A DNA stretch of 14,078 nucleotides from an uncultured Oscillospiraceae bacterium (GTDB taxonomy: Bacteria > Bacillota_A > Clostridia > Oscillospirales > Oscillospiraceae). The stretch spans positions 1 through 14,078 of the forward strand of contig CAAEDK010000250.1 in NCBI GenBank assembly GCA_900754605.1, written 5' to 3'. The position numbers and the translations under genes are program-made. Below the pieces are notes generated by a model. That model was given only the letters and a program-made list of their open reading frames with translations. It made no database searches and had not been told where the DNA came from. How positions within the stretch are numbered: position 1 is the stretch's first letter; each line of letters begins with the position of its first letter. Below are positions 6,330-13,341 of the stretch, one piece after another.

Positions 6330-7529
6330 TCAGACCGCCTCGCCCCGGAGGAACTTCTCCAGGCGGTCAAGCCCAGCCTTGATGTTCTCGATGGAGGTGG
6401 CATAGGACCAACGGACAAAGTTTGGTGCACCGAAGCTAGTGCCGGGAACGACGGCTACCTTGCCGTACTGAAGGAAAAGATTGCCGAAATCATCAGAGTC
6501 CTTGATCACATGGCCGAAGAGTTCCTTACCAACCAGCTTCTCAATGTTCATCATCACATAGAAGGCGCCGTGGGGGCGGATGCAGCTGACCCCCTCGATC
6601 TGGTTCATGCGGTCCACCATATAATTGCGGCGCTCCTCAAAAGCCTTGCGCATAGTCTCAACAGTTTCCTGAGGGCCGGACAGAGCGGCCACCGCAGCCT
6701 TCTGAGAGATAGAGCAAGGGGAGCTGATGCAGTGGCTCAAATAGTTACCGATCAGCTTGGAGATATTTGTGGGGGCGGCCACATAGCCGATGCGCCAGCC
6801 AGTCATGGCATAGGACTTGGAGACACCATTGATCAGCAGGGTGCGTTCCTTGATCTCGGGGCTGATAGCAGCCAGGCTGACAAACTCCTCATTGTCATAG
6901 ACCAGATGGGAATAGATCTCATCGGAAATCACATACAGATCGTTCTCAACACACACGCTGGCGATGGCCTCCAGCTCTCTGCGGGAATACATCATACCGG
7001 TGGGGTTAGAGGGATTATTCAGGATCATGCACTTGGTCTTGGGAGTGATAGCGGCAGCCAGCTTCTCCGGGGTGATTTTGAAGTGCTCTGCCTCCGAGGC
7101 CTCTACTACCACAGGAACGCCGCCTACCATCCGAATCAACTCAATGTAGCTTACCCAATAAGGTGCAGGCAGGATCACCTCGTCGCCGGGATCCACCAGC
7201 GCCCGCAGAGCTGTATAGACGCAGGGCTTTGCGCCGCTGGATACCGAGATTTGGGCCGGCTCATAGTCCAAGCCGCAATCCTCTTTCAGCCGCTGGCACA
7301 CGGCCTTCCGCAGTTCTACGGTACCCGTGGAGGGAGTGTATTTGGTATCGTTGTTCTGGATCGCCTGGATGCCGGCCTCCTTGATGGGATCAGGGGTGGG
7401 AAAATCAGGTTCACCGGCACCGAAACCAATCACGTCCAGGCCATCGGCCCGCATTTGTTTGAACATGGTATCGATGGCCAAAGTGGCGGACGGCTGAACA
7501 GCCAGTGCGATCTTGGACAACTCTTTCAT
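6330..7529 (-). CDS. Class I/II PLP-dependent aminotransferase (aspartate aminotransferase-like)
   Basis: A 399-residue cytoplasmic fold-type I aminotransferase of the thermophilic-type AspAT subgroup (aspB/patA-like). Visible signatures: GAGEPDFPTP near 38-47, Asn175 in NNPSNPTG, Asp203 and Tyr206 in SDEIY, the PLP Schiff-base Lys238 in NGVSKSYAMTGWRIGY, and a C-terminal Arg in NFVRWSYATS that binds the substrate carboxylate. It transfers amino groups between an amino acid (aspartate or an aromatic/branched substrate) and 2-oxoglutarate or oxaloacetate; exact substrates cannot be settled. I chose ATG 7529, 9 bases after GGAGG. A TTG two codons earlier is also in frame. It is transcribed from its own promoter, behind the leuB terminator, so it is not part of the leu operon despite the same direction. 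Confidence 0.92.
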   Translation of the reverse strand: MKELSKIALAVQPSATLAIDTMFKQMRADGLDVIGFGAGEPDFPTPDPIKEAGIQAIQNNDTKYTPSTGTVELRKAVCQRLKEDCGLDYEPAQISVSSGAKPCVYTALRALVDPGDEVILPAPYWVSYIELIRMVGGVPVVVEASEAEHFKITPEKLAAAITPKTKCMILNNPSNPTGMMYSRRELEAIASVCVENDLYVISDEIYSHLVYDNEEFVSLAAISPEIKERTLLINGVSKSYAMTGWRIGYVAAPTNISKLIGNYLSHCISSPCSISQKAAVAALSGPQETVETMRKAFEERRNYMVDRMNQIEGVSCIRPHGAFYVMMNIEKLVGKELFGHVIKDSDDFGNLFLQYGKVAVVPGTSFGAPNFVRWSYATSIENIKAGLDRLEKFLRGEAV

Positions 7530-7703
7530 ACTCAAATGCCTCCATCATCGTTTCAATTTACAGGTTCTAATTGCAGGATTGCAGGAATCTATGCACTGAT
7601 AGGAAAACGGCAGGATGGCGCATGAAGCCTTGTATATTTGCGCTGTTCCCGCTGGATTTCCATGTGCTCCACGGTGAATCCCACTGGATGAAAACTAACG
7701 CTG
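7530..7703 (-). promoter_or_regulatory. Long 5' leader of the aminotransferase gene
   Basis: About 174 nt lie between the predicted start point and the ATG. I see a possible hairpin (GGATT with AATCC about 20 bases apart near 7650-7682) and a 24-codon frame (7589-7663, MEIQREQRKYTRL...). The latter has only a poorly spaced GGAG, so I do not call it a gene. No known riboswitch or T-box core was recognised. The gene-free stretch 7530-7847 otherwise holds the promoter and the leuB terminator. Confidence 0.3.
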
Positions 7704-7709
7704 TACCAT

Positions 7710-7738
7710 ATTATAGCCGTTGACTTGCAGAATTGCAA
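7710..7738 (-). promoter_or_regulatory. Sigma-A promoter for the aminotransferase
   Basis: On the minus strand TTGCAA (7733-7738) and a perfect TATAAT (7710-7715) are separated by exactly 17 bases. Transcription would begin near 7703. Confidence 0.8.
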
Positions 7739-7793
7739 CATCTCTGTTGCTAAAAATCAAAAAAATTTGAATGATAGATTCCGGATAAAATGC

Positions 7794-7831
7794 AAAACCG
7801 TGGCTCCGCAAAATAACGGCGCCACAGTTTT
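7794..7831 (-). terminator. Intrinsic terminator after leuB
   Basis: Read on the minus strand, AAAACTGTGGC pairs with GCCACGGTTTT over 11 bp (one U-G wobble), with an inner CCG/CGG stem. A broken T-run (TTTTGCATTTT) follows. It starts 17 bases after the leuB stop. Confidence 0.85.
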
Positions 7832-7847
7832 GACTTGGATTTCTGAC

Positions 7848-8924
7848 TTATAGTTGTTCCCGGATCCGGCGGCCCATTTCCTGGGTGCCGATGGTGGGCT
7901 CCCCTGCCTTGGCAATATCAGCAGTACGCCAGCCCTGGGCCAGCACCGCATCTACCGCATCCTCAATGGCCTGAGCCTCGTCAGCTAGGTGAAAAGAGTA
8001 GCGGAACATCATGGCTGCGGACAGGATGGTGGCGATGGGGTTGGCTTTGTCCTGGCCGGCGATATCTGGGGCTGATCCGTGGATAGGTTCATACAGGCCA
8101 GGGGCGTCGTCTCCGATGGAGGCAGAGGGCAGAAGTCCGATAGAGCCGGTAATCATGCTGGCTTCATCCGAGAGAATATCACCAAACATATTTTCTGTTA
8201 CAACCACATCGAACTGGGCGGGATCCCGGACAAGCTGCATAGCGGCGTTGTCCACCAGTACATCCTCATACTCCACATCAGAGTACTCCTCTGCCAGACG
8301 GTGCATGACAGAACGCCACAGACGGCTGGTTTCCAACACGTTGGCCTTGTCTACGCTTGATACCTTCCCCCGGCGCAGACGGGCCAATTCAAAGGCACGG
8401 CGGCCGATGCGCTCGATCTCCCGCTGGGAGTAGGCCATCCGGTCGGCGGCCTCCTCTCCCCTGTCCTCGGTCTGATAGCGCTCCCGCTTTCCGAAGTAGA
8501 TGCCGCCGGTGAGCTCACGGACCATCATCAGGTCGATCCCCTTCTCCGCCGTCTCCTTTTTCAGGGGGCAGGCGTCCGCCATGGCAGGACGCAGGGTGGC
8601 AGGGCGCAGGTTGGCATACAGGCCCAGATCCTTGCGGATGGACAGCAGGGCGGTTTCCGGCCGCTTCTCCGGGTCGGAGGCGTGGCCCCACTTGGGGCCG
8701 CCCACAGCGCCCAGGAGGACTGCATCGCAGGCCTTACAGGCCTCGGCAGTTCCGTCTGGGTAGGACTTCCCCACCTCGTCGATGGCGCAGCCGCCCATGA
8801 GCACGTCCGTGTAAGTGAAGGTATGGCCGAATTTTTCGCCGATAGCCTCCATAACCTTGAGCGCCTCGCTCACCACCTCGGGGCCGATGCCGTCACCCCG
8901 GATCAGCGCGATTTTGTAGTTCAT
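7848..8924 (-). CDS. leuB: 3-isopropylmalate dehydrogenase
   Basis: A 358-residue NAD-dependent, Mg2+-requiring dehydrogenase that oxidatively decarboxylates 3-isopropylmalate to 2-oxoisocaproate, third step of leucine synthesis. Substrate and metal residues of the family are all in place: Arg97, Arg107, Arg136, Tyr143 (ELTGGIYFGKRE), Lys193, and Asp225, Asp249 and Asp253 (NMFGDILSDEASM). The length is normal. Its ATG overlaps the leuD stop as ATGA, so translation is coupled; GAGAGGAG lies upstream within leuD. It is the last gene of leuCDB, followed by a terminator. Confidence 0.97.
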   Translation of the reverse strand: MNYKIALIRGDGIGPEVVSEALKVMEAIGEKFGHTFTYTDVLMGGCAIDEVGKSYPDGTAEACKACDAVLLGAVGGPKWGHASDPEKRPETALLSIRKDLGLYANLRPATLRPAMADACPLKKETAEKGIDLMMVRELTGGIYFGKRERYQTEDRGEEAADRMAYSQREIERIGRRAFELARLRRGKVSSVDKANVLETSRLWRSVMHRLAEEYSDVEYEDVLVDNAAMQLVRDPAQFDVVVTENMFGDILSDEASMITGSIGLLPSASIGDDAPGLYEPIHGSAPDIAGQDKANPIATILSAAMMFRYSFHLADEAQAIEDAVDAVLAQGWRTADIAKAGEPTIGTQEMGRRIREQL

Positions 8925-9406
8925 TTTGCCACTCCTCTCGCCTTCAGGGAATTGAGCAGGCCGCCGCTTTTGATGATCCCGTCAATAAACTCCGGGAAGG
9001 GCGCGGCCTGCCAGGTCTTGCCCTGCGTGGAATCGGTGATAACGCCGGTGGCAAAATCCACCTCTACCTGGTCCCCGGCCTGGATCTCCTCCGCCGCCTG
9101 GGCACACTCCACGATGGGGAAGCCGATGTTGATGGCGTTGCGGTAAAAGATGCGGGCGAAGGAGGGGGCGATGACACACTTCACCCCGCAGAACTTGATG
9201 GCCAGTGGGGCATGCTCCCGGCTGGAACCGCAGCCGAAATTGGGGCCGGCCACGATAATATCGCCCGTTTCTACTGTGGAAGCAAAGTCCTGGTCGATGT
9301 CCTCCATGCAGTGGGAGGCCAAAGCCGCTGGGGACGGGTCGTTTAGGTGGCGGGCGGGGATGATCACGTCAGTGTCCACGTTGGCGCCATATTTGTAAAC
9401 CTTCAT
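8921..9406 (-). CDS. leuD: 3-isopropylmalate dehydratase small subunit
   Basis: A 161-residue swivelling subunit of isopropylmalate isomerase, partner of LeuC, in the short form shared by archaea and many anaerobes. The N-terminal YGANVDTDVIIPARHL (5-20) and the substrate loop GPNFGCGSSREHAP (54-67, with Ser61-Ser62-Arg63) identify it. I chose ATG 9406 (MKVYKYG), which matches the family start and has AAAGGA 11 bases upstream. An in-frame TTG eight codons earlier has no ribosome binding site. It overlaps leuB by 4 bases. The 120 bases separating it from leuC are unusually long for such an operon and carry repeats. Confidence 0.96.
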   Translation of the reverse strand: MKVYKYGANVDTDVIIPARHLNDPSPAALASHCMEDIDQDFASTVETGDIIVAGPNFGCGSSREHAPLAIKFCGVKCVIAPSFARIFYRNAINIGFPIVECAQAAEEIQAGDQVEVDFATGVITDSTQGKTWQAAPFPEFIDGIIKSGGLLNSLKARGVAK

Positions 9407-9500
9407 TGGTTCGTCAATCCTTTCGTTCAAATTAGGAATGAGGAGTTAGACATTGAGCAATCTGTTTGAAACCTTGATTGGTCCGGTGCATCTCATTCCT
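9397..9500. repeat. Repeats in the leuC-leuD spacer
   Basis: AGGAATGAG (9434-9442) and CTCATTCCT (9492-9500) are exact inverted copies. Separately, AAACCTTCATTGGT at the leuD start (9397-9410) recurs with one mismatch as AAACCTTGATTGGT at 9469-9482, a direct repeat. The spacer has no open frame that I can support. It may have arisen by local duplication or insertion and could fold in the mRNA. Confidence 0.4.
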
Positions 9501-9526
9501 CATTGTGTTTGAAAGCGCTGTACGCT

Positions 9527-10783
9527 TCAGCCGCGGGGATCTGCCACGCAGCCGGCCACTGCAGAGGCGGCGGCCACGGCGGGAGAGGCCAGAATGACCT
9601 CGCTGGTCACATGGCCCATACGGCCTACGAAGTTGCGGTTTGTGGTGGAGACGGTGCGCTCTCCCTCGGCCATCACACCCATGTGCCCGCCAAGGCAGGG
9701 GCCGCAGGTGGGGGTGGAAACAGCACAGCCCGCCTGAATAAAGGTCTGAATCAGCCCTTCCTGCATAGCTTGTAGTACGATGTCCTGCGTGGCGGGGATG
9801 ATGATGCAGCGAACCCCATTGGCCACATGTTTGCCTTGGAACACGGCGGCGGCGGCCCGCAGATCGCTGATGCGGCCGTTGGTGCAGGAGCCGATGACCA
9901 CCTGCTGGATGGGAAGTCCGGCCACCTCCCCCACAGTCCTGGTGTTCTCCGGCAGGTGGGGCATGGCCACGGTGGGCTCCAGAGCATTCAGGTCGATGAC
10001 CACTTCGCTGGCATAGACGGCGTCTGGATCGGCCTGGAAGGCCTCGCAGGGGCGGTCCACCCGACCGTTGATGTACTCCATGGTCTTTTCGTCCACAGGG
10101 AAGATGCCGTTCTTGCCGCCGGCCTCGATGGCCATGTTGGCTATCGTGAAGCGGTCGTCCATGGACAGAGAGGATACCCCCTCCCCGGTGAACTCCAGGG
10201 ACTGATACAGGGCACCGTCTACGCCGATCCGGCCGATCAGGTGGAGGATGACATCCTTGCCGCTGACCATAGGCTGGAGTTTTCCCTTCAGCACCACTTT
10301 GATTGCAGCGGGGACCTTGAACCACAGAAGTCCGGTCGCCATAGCGGCAGCCATATCTGTAGAACCGATACCGGTGGAGAAAGCTCCCAGAGCGCCATAG
10401 GTACAGGTGTGGGAATCGGCGCCTACAATGATCTCGCCTGGGGCGCACAGGCCTTTTTCCGGCAGAAGTGCGTGCTCCACACCCATCTGGCCTACATCAA
10501 AGAAATTGGTGATTTGATGCTTATGAGCAAAGTTCCGGGCCTGGAGGCACAGCTCTGCAGATTTTATGTCCTTGCAGGGTGTATAGTGGTCCAGGACGAT
10601 GGAGATTTTGTCTCGGTCAAAGACCCGGGTAAAGCCAGCCTTTTCAAATTCGGTGATAGCCACCGGCGTGGTGATGTCGTTGCCCAGCACCATATCGACC
10701 TTTGCTTCAATGAGTTGGCCAACCTCCACAGTATTCAACCCGGCGTGCTTGGCCAGGATTTTCTGCGTCATTGTCATTCCCAT
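9527..10783 (-). CDS. leuC: 3-isopropylmalate dehydratase large subunit
   Basis: A 418-residue aconitase-family [4Fe-4S] enzyme that, with LeuD, isomerises 2- to 3-isopropylmalate. The cluster cysteines are Cys300 (VIGSCTNGR), Cys360 and Cys363 ([12 protein letters not shown]). [21 protein letters not shown] (121-141) is a further active-site block. The length fits the short archaeal-type LeuC that pairs with the short LeuD. The start is ATG 10783, with AGGAGG 8 bases upstream. It is the first gene of leuCDB. No leuA lies upstream; instead a divergent Crp-family regulator is 111 bases away and probably controls it. The antisense strand carries long open frames, which are a by-product of high-GC codon use. 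Confidence 0.97.
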   Translation of the reverse strand: MGMTMTQKILAKHAGLNTVEVGQLIEAKVDMVLGNDITTPVAITEFEKAGFTRVFDRDKISIVLDHYTPCKDIKSAELCLQARNFAHKHQITNFFDVGQMGVEHALLPEKGLCAPGEIIVGADSHTCTYGALGAFSTGIGSTDMAAAMATGLLWFKVPAAIKVVLKGKLQPMVSGKDVILHLIGRIGVDGALYQSLEFTGEGVSSLSMDDRFTIANMAIEAGGKNGIFPVDEKTMEYINGRVDRPCEAFQADPDAVYASEVVIDLNALEPTVAMPHLPENTRTVGEVAGLPIQQVVIGSCTNGRISDLRAAAAVFQGKHVANGVRCIIIPATQDIVLQAMQEGLIQTFIQAGCAVSTPTCGPCLGGHMGVMAEGERTVSTTNRNFVGRMGHVTSEVILASPAVAAASAVAGCVADPRG

Positions 10784-10823
10784 GTAAAAAACCTCCTATT
10801 GGAAATTCTGTTTCTTGTCTCAC

Positions 10824-10832
10824 AGTATGCCA
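10824..10832 (-). promoter_or_regulatory. Extended -10 of the leuCDB promoter
   Basis: TGGCATACT on the minus strand is an extended -10 (TG-n-CATACT) without a proper -35 box, as expected of an activator-dependent promoter. The predicted start is near 10817, 34 bases before the leuC ATG. A Crp-like site is centred 41.5 bases upstream of it. Confidence 0.45.
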
Positions 10833-10838
10833 GACACC

Positions 10839-10868
10839 TTGCCAAAAGAATGTAAACTATGTTACAAT
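10839..10868 (+). promoter_or_regulatory. Promoter of the Crp-family regulator
   Basis: -35 box TTGCCA (10839-10844) and -10 box TACAAT (10863-10868) are 18 bases apart. Transcription would start near 10875, 20 bases before the ATG. The -10 is overlapped by the TGTAA-N6-TTACA site, which suggests self-repression. Confidence 0.6.
10851..10866. promoter_or_regulatory. Crp-like operator TGTAA-N6-TTACA
   Basis: A perfect 5-6-5 inverted repeat, the same geometry as the E. coli CRP site TGTGA-N6-TCACA with one changed base per half-site. It lies between leuC and a Crp-family gene and is the obvious binding site for that regulator. Confidence 0.55.
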
Positions 10869-10894
10869 TTAAGAAAATTTGCGAGGTGAGTTTC

Positions 10895-11524
10895 ATGGAT
10901 CTCTCTCTGGATTTTCCGTCTCAGCTATGGGCCCCCTTTGCTCTAAGCCGCTCTCCGATTCGGTGCTCCGCCGGATACCTTATTTATCTTCAGAACACAG
11001 AGGCGACCTGCTTCTACTATCTGAAAAGCGGCCGGGTCAAAAGTTATATTCAGTCTGCCGACGGAGCGGAGCGTGTGCTGAACATCTATTCGGCGGGCAA
11101 TCTATTCGGCGAGGCATCCTTTTTTGATGAACTTCCCCGAGTTTCCTCTGCTGTGGCCCTCTCCTCCTGTGAGTTGGTCCCCATCGACCGAGAACTGGCT
11201 GCCCAGGCAGTATCCAAAGATCCGGAGCTGGCCCTCTCTATGATGAAGTATCTGGCCCGAACAGTGCGTTTGCTGTCTGAGCAGCTGGATGCCATGGCCT
11301 TTCGTCCAGCGGAGTGGCGAGTTGCCCGGTACATTCTCTCCCGCTCCCCTTCTGGTGGTTTGATCAAGTGTACTCAGGAGGATATTGCGGCAGCAGTTTC
11401 GGTCAGCCGGGTCACTGTCAGCCGGATCCTGAACCGGTGGACACACAACGGTGTGGTGACGCTGCAATACCGGGGGATCATGCTCCGGGAGCCATCCGTT
11501 CTGGTGCAGCTGTGTCTGGATTGA
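10895..11524 (+). CDS. Crp/Fnr-family transcriptional regulator
   Basis: A 209-residue regulator with an N-terminal cyclic-nucleotide-binding-like beta-roll (about 15-105), a dimer helix (about 108-135) and a C-terminal winged HTH (about 138-205). The recognition helix VSRVTVSRILNRW (170-182) keeps the two arginines of CRP (Arg172 and Arg177 for Arg180 and Arg185) but has Val173 in place of Glu181. In the phosphate-binding loop (FGEASFFDELPRVSSAV) the position of CRP Arg82 seems to be Ser84, so cAMP binding as in CRP is doubtful. There are no Fnr-type N-terminal cysteines. I chose ATG 10895, with GAGG 8 bases upstream. The in-frame ATG at 10859 lies before the predicted transcription start. 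Divergent from leuCDB, which it probably activates. Confidence 0.88.
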   Translation: MDLSLDFPSQLWAPFALSRSPIRCSAGYLIYLQNTEATCFYYLKSGRVKSYIQSADGAERVLNIYSAGNLFGEASFFDELPRVSSAVALSSCELVPIDRELAAQAVSKDPELALSMMKYLARTVRLLSEQLDAMAFRPAEWRVARYILSRSPSGGLIKCTQEDIAAAVSVSRVTVSRILNRWTHNGVVTLQYRGIMLREPSVLVQLCLD

Positions 11525-11553
11525 GATCAACATACTGGTTACATAGATTTTAC

Positions 11554-11582
11554 TTGATATTTTTGGCTGGACAGGTTACAAT
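11554..11582 (+). promoter_or_regulatory. Sigma-A promoter for mgtE
   Basis: TTGATA (11554-11559) and TACAAT (11577-11582) are exactly 17 bases apart, each with five of six consensus bases. Transcription would start near 11589, giving a leader of about 250 nt. It begins 30 bases after the Crp-family gene; no terminator separates the two, so read-through is possible. Confidence 0.7.
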
Positions 11583-11588
11583 AGAGAG

Positions 11589-11838
11589 CAGCGGATTTCC
11601 CCCGCAGTGTTTGAACACTTCATTACAGAATGAGGCAGGTGAACAGAATGGACGGCTGTGATAGTCATAGTCGAAGGATCGGTATGGGATCAGAAACAGG
11701 AGTCCGGCGTCGTCTAAGGATGGCGCGGTGCAGCAGCGCAGTCTGTTCTTCGTCAGCCCGGCTGTTTTGATGCGCCTATGATGCCTGTTTCCTGCTTCCG
11801 ATCCCATGAAACAAAACATGGAAAAGGAGGCACTGCAC
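11589..11838 (+). ncRNA. Structured 5' leader of mgtE, candidate Mg2+-responsive RNA
   Basis: Small hairpins come first: AGTGT/ACACT near 11605-11620 and CTTCATT/AATGAGG near 11619-11637. A long-range stem follows: ATGGGATC plus GAAACAGG (11684-11700) pairs with CCTGTTTC and GATCCCAT (11784-11807), enclosing about 80 bases with further GC-rich hairpins. The same 3' arm contains CCGATCC (11798-11804), which can pair instead with GGATCGG (11676-11682). The two folds exclude each other, and the arm ends 15 bases before the mgtE ribosome binding site. Mg2+ transporter genes often carry the M-box riboswitch, but I do not see its conserved core here. Function is inferred only from position and pairing. 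Confidence 0.45.
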
Positions 11839-13266
11839 ATGGAGCAGAATATGAACAAAGTGGAGGAGAGCATGGTCTCCACTAAGCCTGATTACACTGG
11901 TGAAATCATCGCCATCATCCGCAGTCCCATCTCCCCCAGCGTGATGCGGGAGCGTTTGGAGGATTACCATGAAAAAGACATTGCGGAGGTTCTGCCGGCC
12001 CTGACCTCTGTCGAACGGAAAAAGCTGTACCGAATTTTGGAACCGGATATGCTCTCCAACATCTTGGAGCGTATGGAGGGTGATGAGGCAGGATCCTATC
12101 TGATCGAAATGGACCTGCGCAAGGCTGCCCAAGTGGTGGAGTGCATGGAGTCGGACTCGGCTTTGGAGATTCTATCCCAACTGGATCGGGATCAAAAAGG
12201 AAATCTCATCGAGTGCATGGATGAGACCTCTCAAAAGGAACTTGCGCTGATGGCGTCTTTTGGTGAGGACGAGATCGGCAGCAAAATGACAACCAACTAC
12301 ATTTCGATCCAGGAAGACCTCACTGTAAAGCAGGCCATGAGTGCATTGATCCAGCAGGCATCGGAAAATGACAATATCTCTACTATCTTCGTTTCGGATC
12401 AGAGTGGTGTGTTTTGCGGGGCCATTGATTTGAAGGAACTGATCATTGCCCGTCCCGACACAGAATTTTCTTCGTTGATCATGACCTCCTATCCCTATGT
12501 CTATGGGCATGAATCGATTGATGACTGTATCGAACAGTTGAAGGACTATTCCGAGGATTTAGTTCCTGTTCTGGACAACCAAAACCGTCTGTTGGGTGTG
12601 ATTACCGCCCAGAGCATCATTCAGGTCGTAGATGATGAAATGGGCGAGGACTATGCTATGCTGGCTGGTCTGACCGCAGAGGAGGATCTGGCAGAGCCTC
12701 TGGGACAGAGTATGAAAAAGCGTCTGCCCTGGCTGTTCGTTCTTCTGGCTTTGGGACTAGTGGTATCCTCTGTGGTAGGTGTCTTTGAGCAGGTGGTGTC
12801 ACAACTCCCCCTCATTATGAGTTTCCAGTCGCTGATTTTGGACATGGCGGGCAATGTAGGTACTCAGTCCCTGGCGGTAACCATTCGTGTGCTGATGGAT
12901 GAGAACCTGACCGCCCGGCAGAAATTTGGCCTTGTTGCGAAAGAGATGCGCATTGGTTTTGCCAATGGACTCCTCCTTGGGGCGGCCTCCTTTGGAGCCA
13001 TTGGGCTTTTCATCTGGGCAGTCAAGGGAAAGGGATTGTTGGCCTCTTTTGCCATCTCCGGCTGTATTGGCGCCTCGCTCCTGTTGGCCATGGTAATTTC
13101 AAGTGCAGTGGGGACACTGATCCCTCTGTTTTTCAAAAAAATCAATGTGGATCCCGCAGTTGCTTCCGGGCCTCTGATCACCACAGTAAACGACTTGGTG
13201 GCGGTGGTGTCGTACTACGGACTCAGCTGGGTATTCCTTCTCCAAATCATGCACCTGGCGGGATGA
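11839..13266 (+). CDS. mgtE: Magnesium channel/transporter MgtE
   Basis: A 475-residue inner-membrane Mg2+ channel. In order: a helical N domain (about 20-140), a CBS-domain pair (about 148-265) that closes the channel when cell Mg2+ is high, a plug helix (about 268-293), and a five-helix pore domain starting at KRLPWLF (294-300). Pore signatures are present: GNVGTQS (338-344) and, in the last helices, DPAVASGPLITTVNDL (438-453), where Asp452 corresponds to the pore aspartate. It is complete and of normal length. ATG 11839 has AAGGAGG 8 bases upstream. The in-frame ATG 11806, which has no ribosome binding site, lies inside a leader hairpin, so I rejected it. It has its own promoter and terminator. 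Confidence 0.96.
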   Translation: MEQNMNKVEESMVSTKPDYTGEIIAIIRSPISPSVMRERLEDYHEKDIAEVLPALTSVERKKLYRILEPDMLSNILERMEGDEAGSYLIEMDLRKAAQVVECMESDSALEILSQLDRDQKGNLIECMDETSQKELALMASFGEDEIGSKMTTNYISIQEDLTVKQAMSALIQQASENDNISTIFVSDQSGVFCGAIDLKELIIARPDTEFSSLIMTSYPYVYGHESIDDCIEQLKDYSEDLVPVLDNQNRLLGVITAQSIIQVVDDEMGEDYAMLAGLTAEEDLAEPLGQSMKKRLPWLFVLLALGLVVSSVVGVFEQVVSQLPLIMSFQSLILDMAGNVGTQSLAVTIRVLMDENLTARQKFGLVAKEMRIGFANGLLLGAASFGAIGLFIWAVKGKGLLASFAISGCIGASLLLAMVISSAVGTLIPLFFKKINVDPAVASGPLITTVNDLVAVVSYYGLSWVFLLQIMHLAG

Positions 13267-13290
13267 AACTATTTCACATCACATCGCTTC

Positions 13291-13325
13291 AAGGGCAGAG
13301 GGATTTCTCTGCCCTTACTTTTATA
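13291..13325 (+). terminator. Intrinsic terminator after mgtE
   Basis: AAGGGCAGAG (13291-13300) and CTCTGCCCTT (13307-13316) form a perfect 10-bp stem with loop GGATTT. ACTTTTATATTT follows. Confidence 0.88.
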
Positions 13326-13341
13326 TTTGGAGGGAAGGACT

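Noticed and set aside
6510..7625. 371-codon plus-strand open frame
   Set aside because: It lies antisense to the well-supported aminotransferase, has no domain and no ribosome binding site, and results from codon bias.
7640..7653. GCGCTGTTCCCGCT repeated at 80-93
   Set aside because: A single 14-base match between the gltS 3' end and the aminotransferase leader with no shared flanks or function; treated as chance.
6330..8924. Aminotransferase as part of the leu operon
   Set aside because: Same strand, but a terminator (7794-7831) and a near-perfect promoter (7710-7738) separate it from leuB.
9432..10855. Long open frames overlapping leuC on the plus strand (342 codons) and in another minus frame (338 codons)
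   Set aside because: leuC is unmistakable here. The other frames are arginine- or histidine-rich low-information translations typical of shadows in GC-rich genes.
11589..11838. M-box (ykoK) riboswitch upstream of mgtE
   Set aside because: Expected from the gene, but the conserved core stretches I know were not found. I kept it only as an unclassified structured leader.
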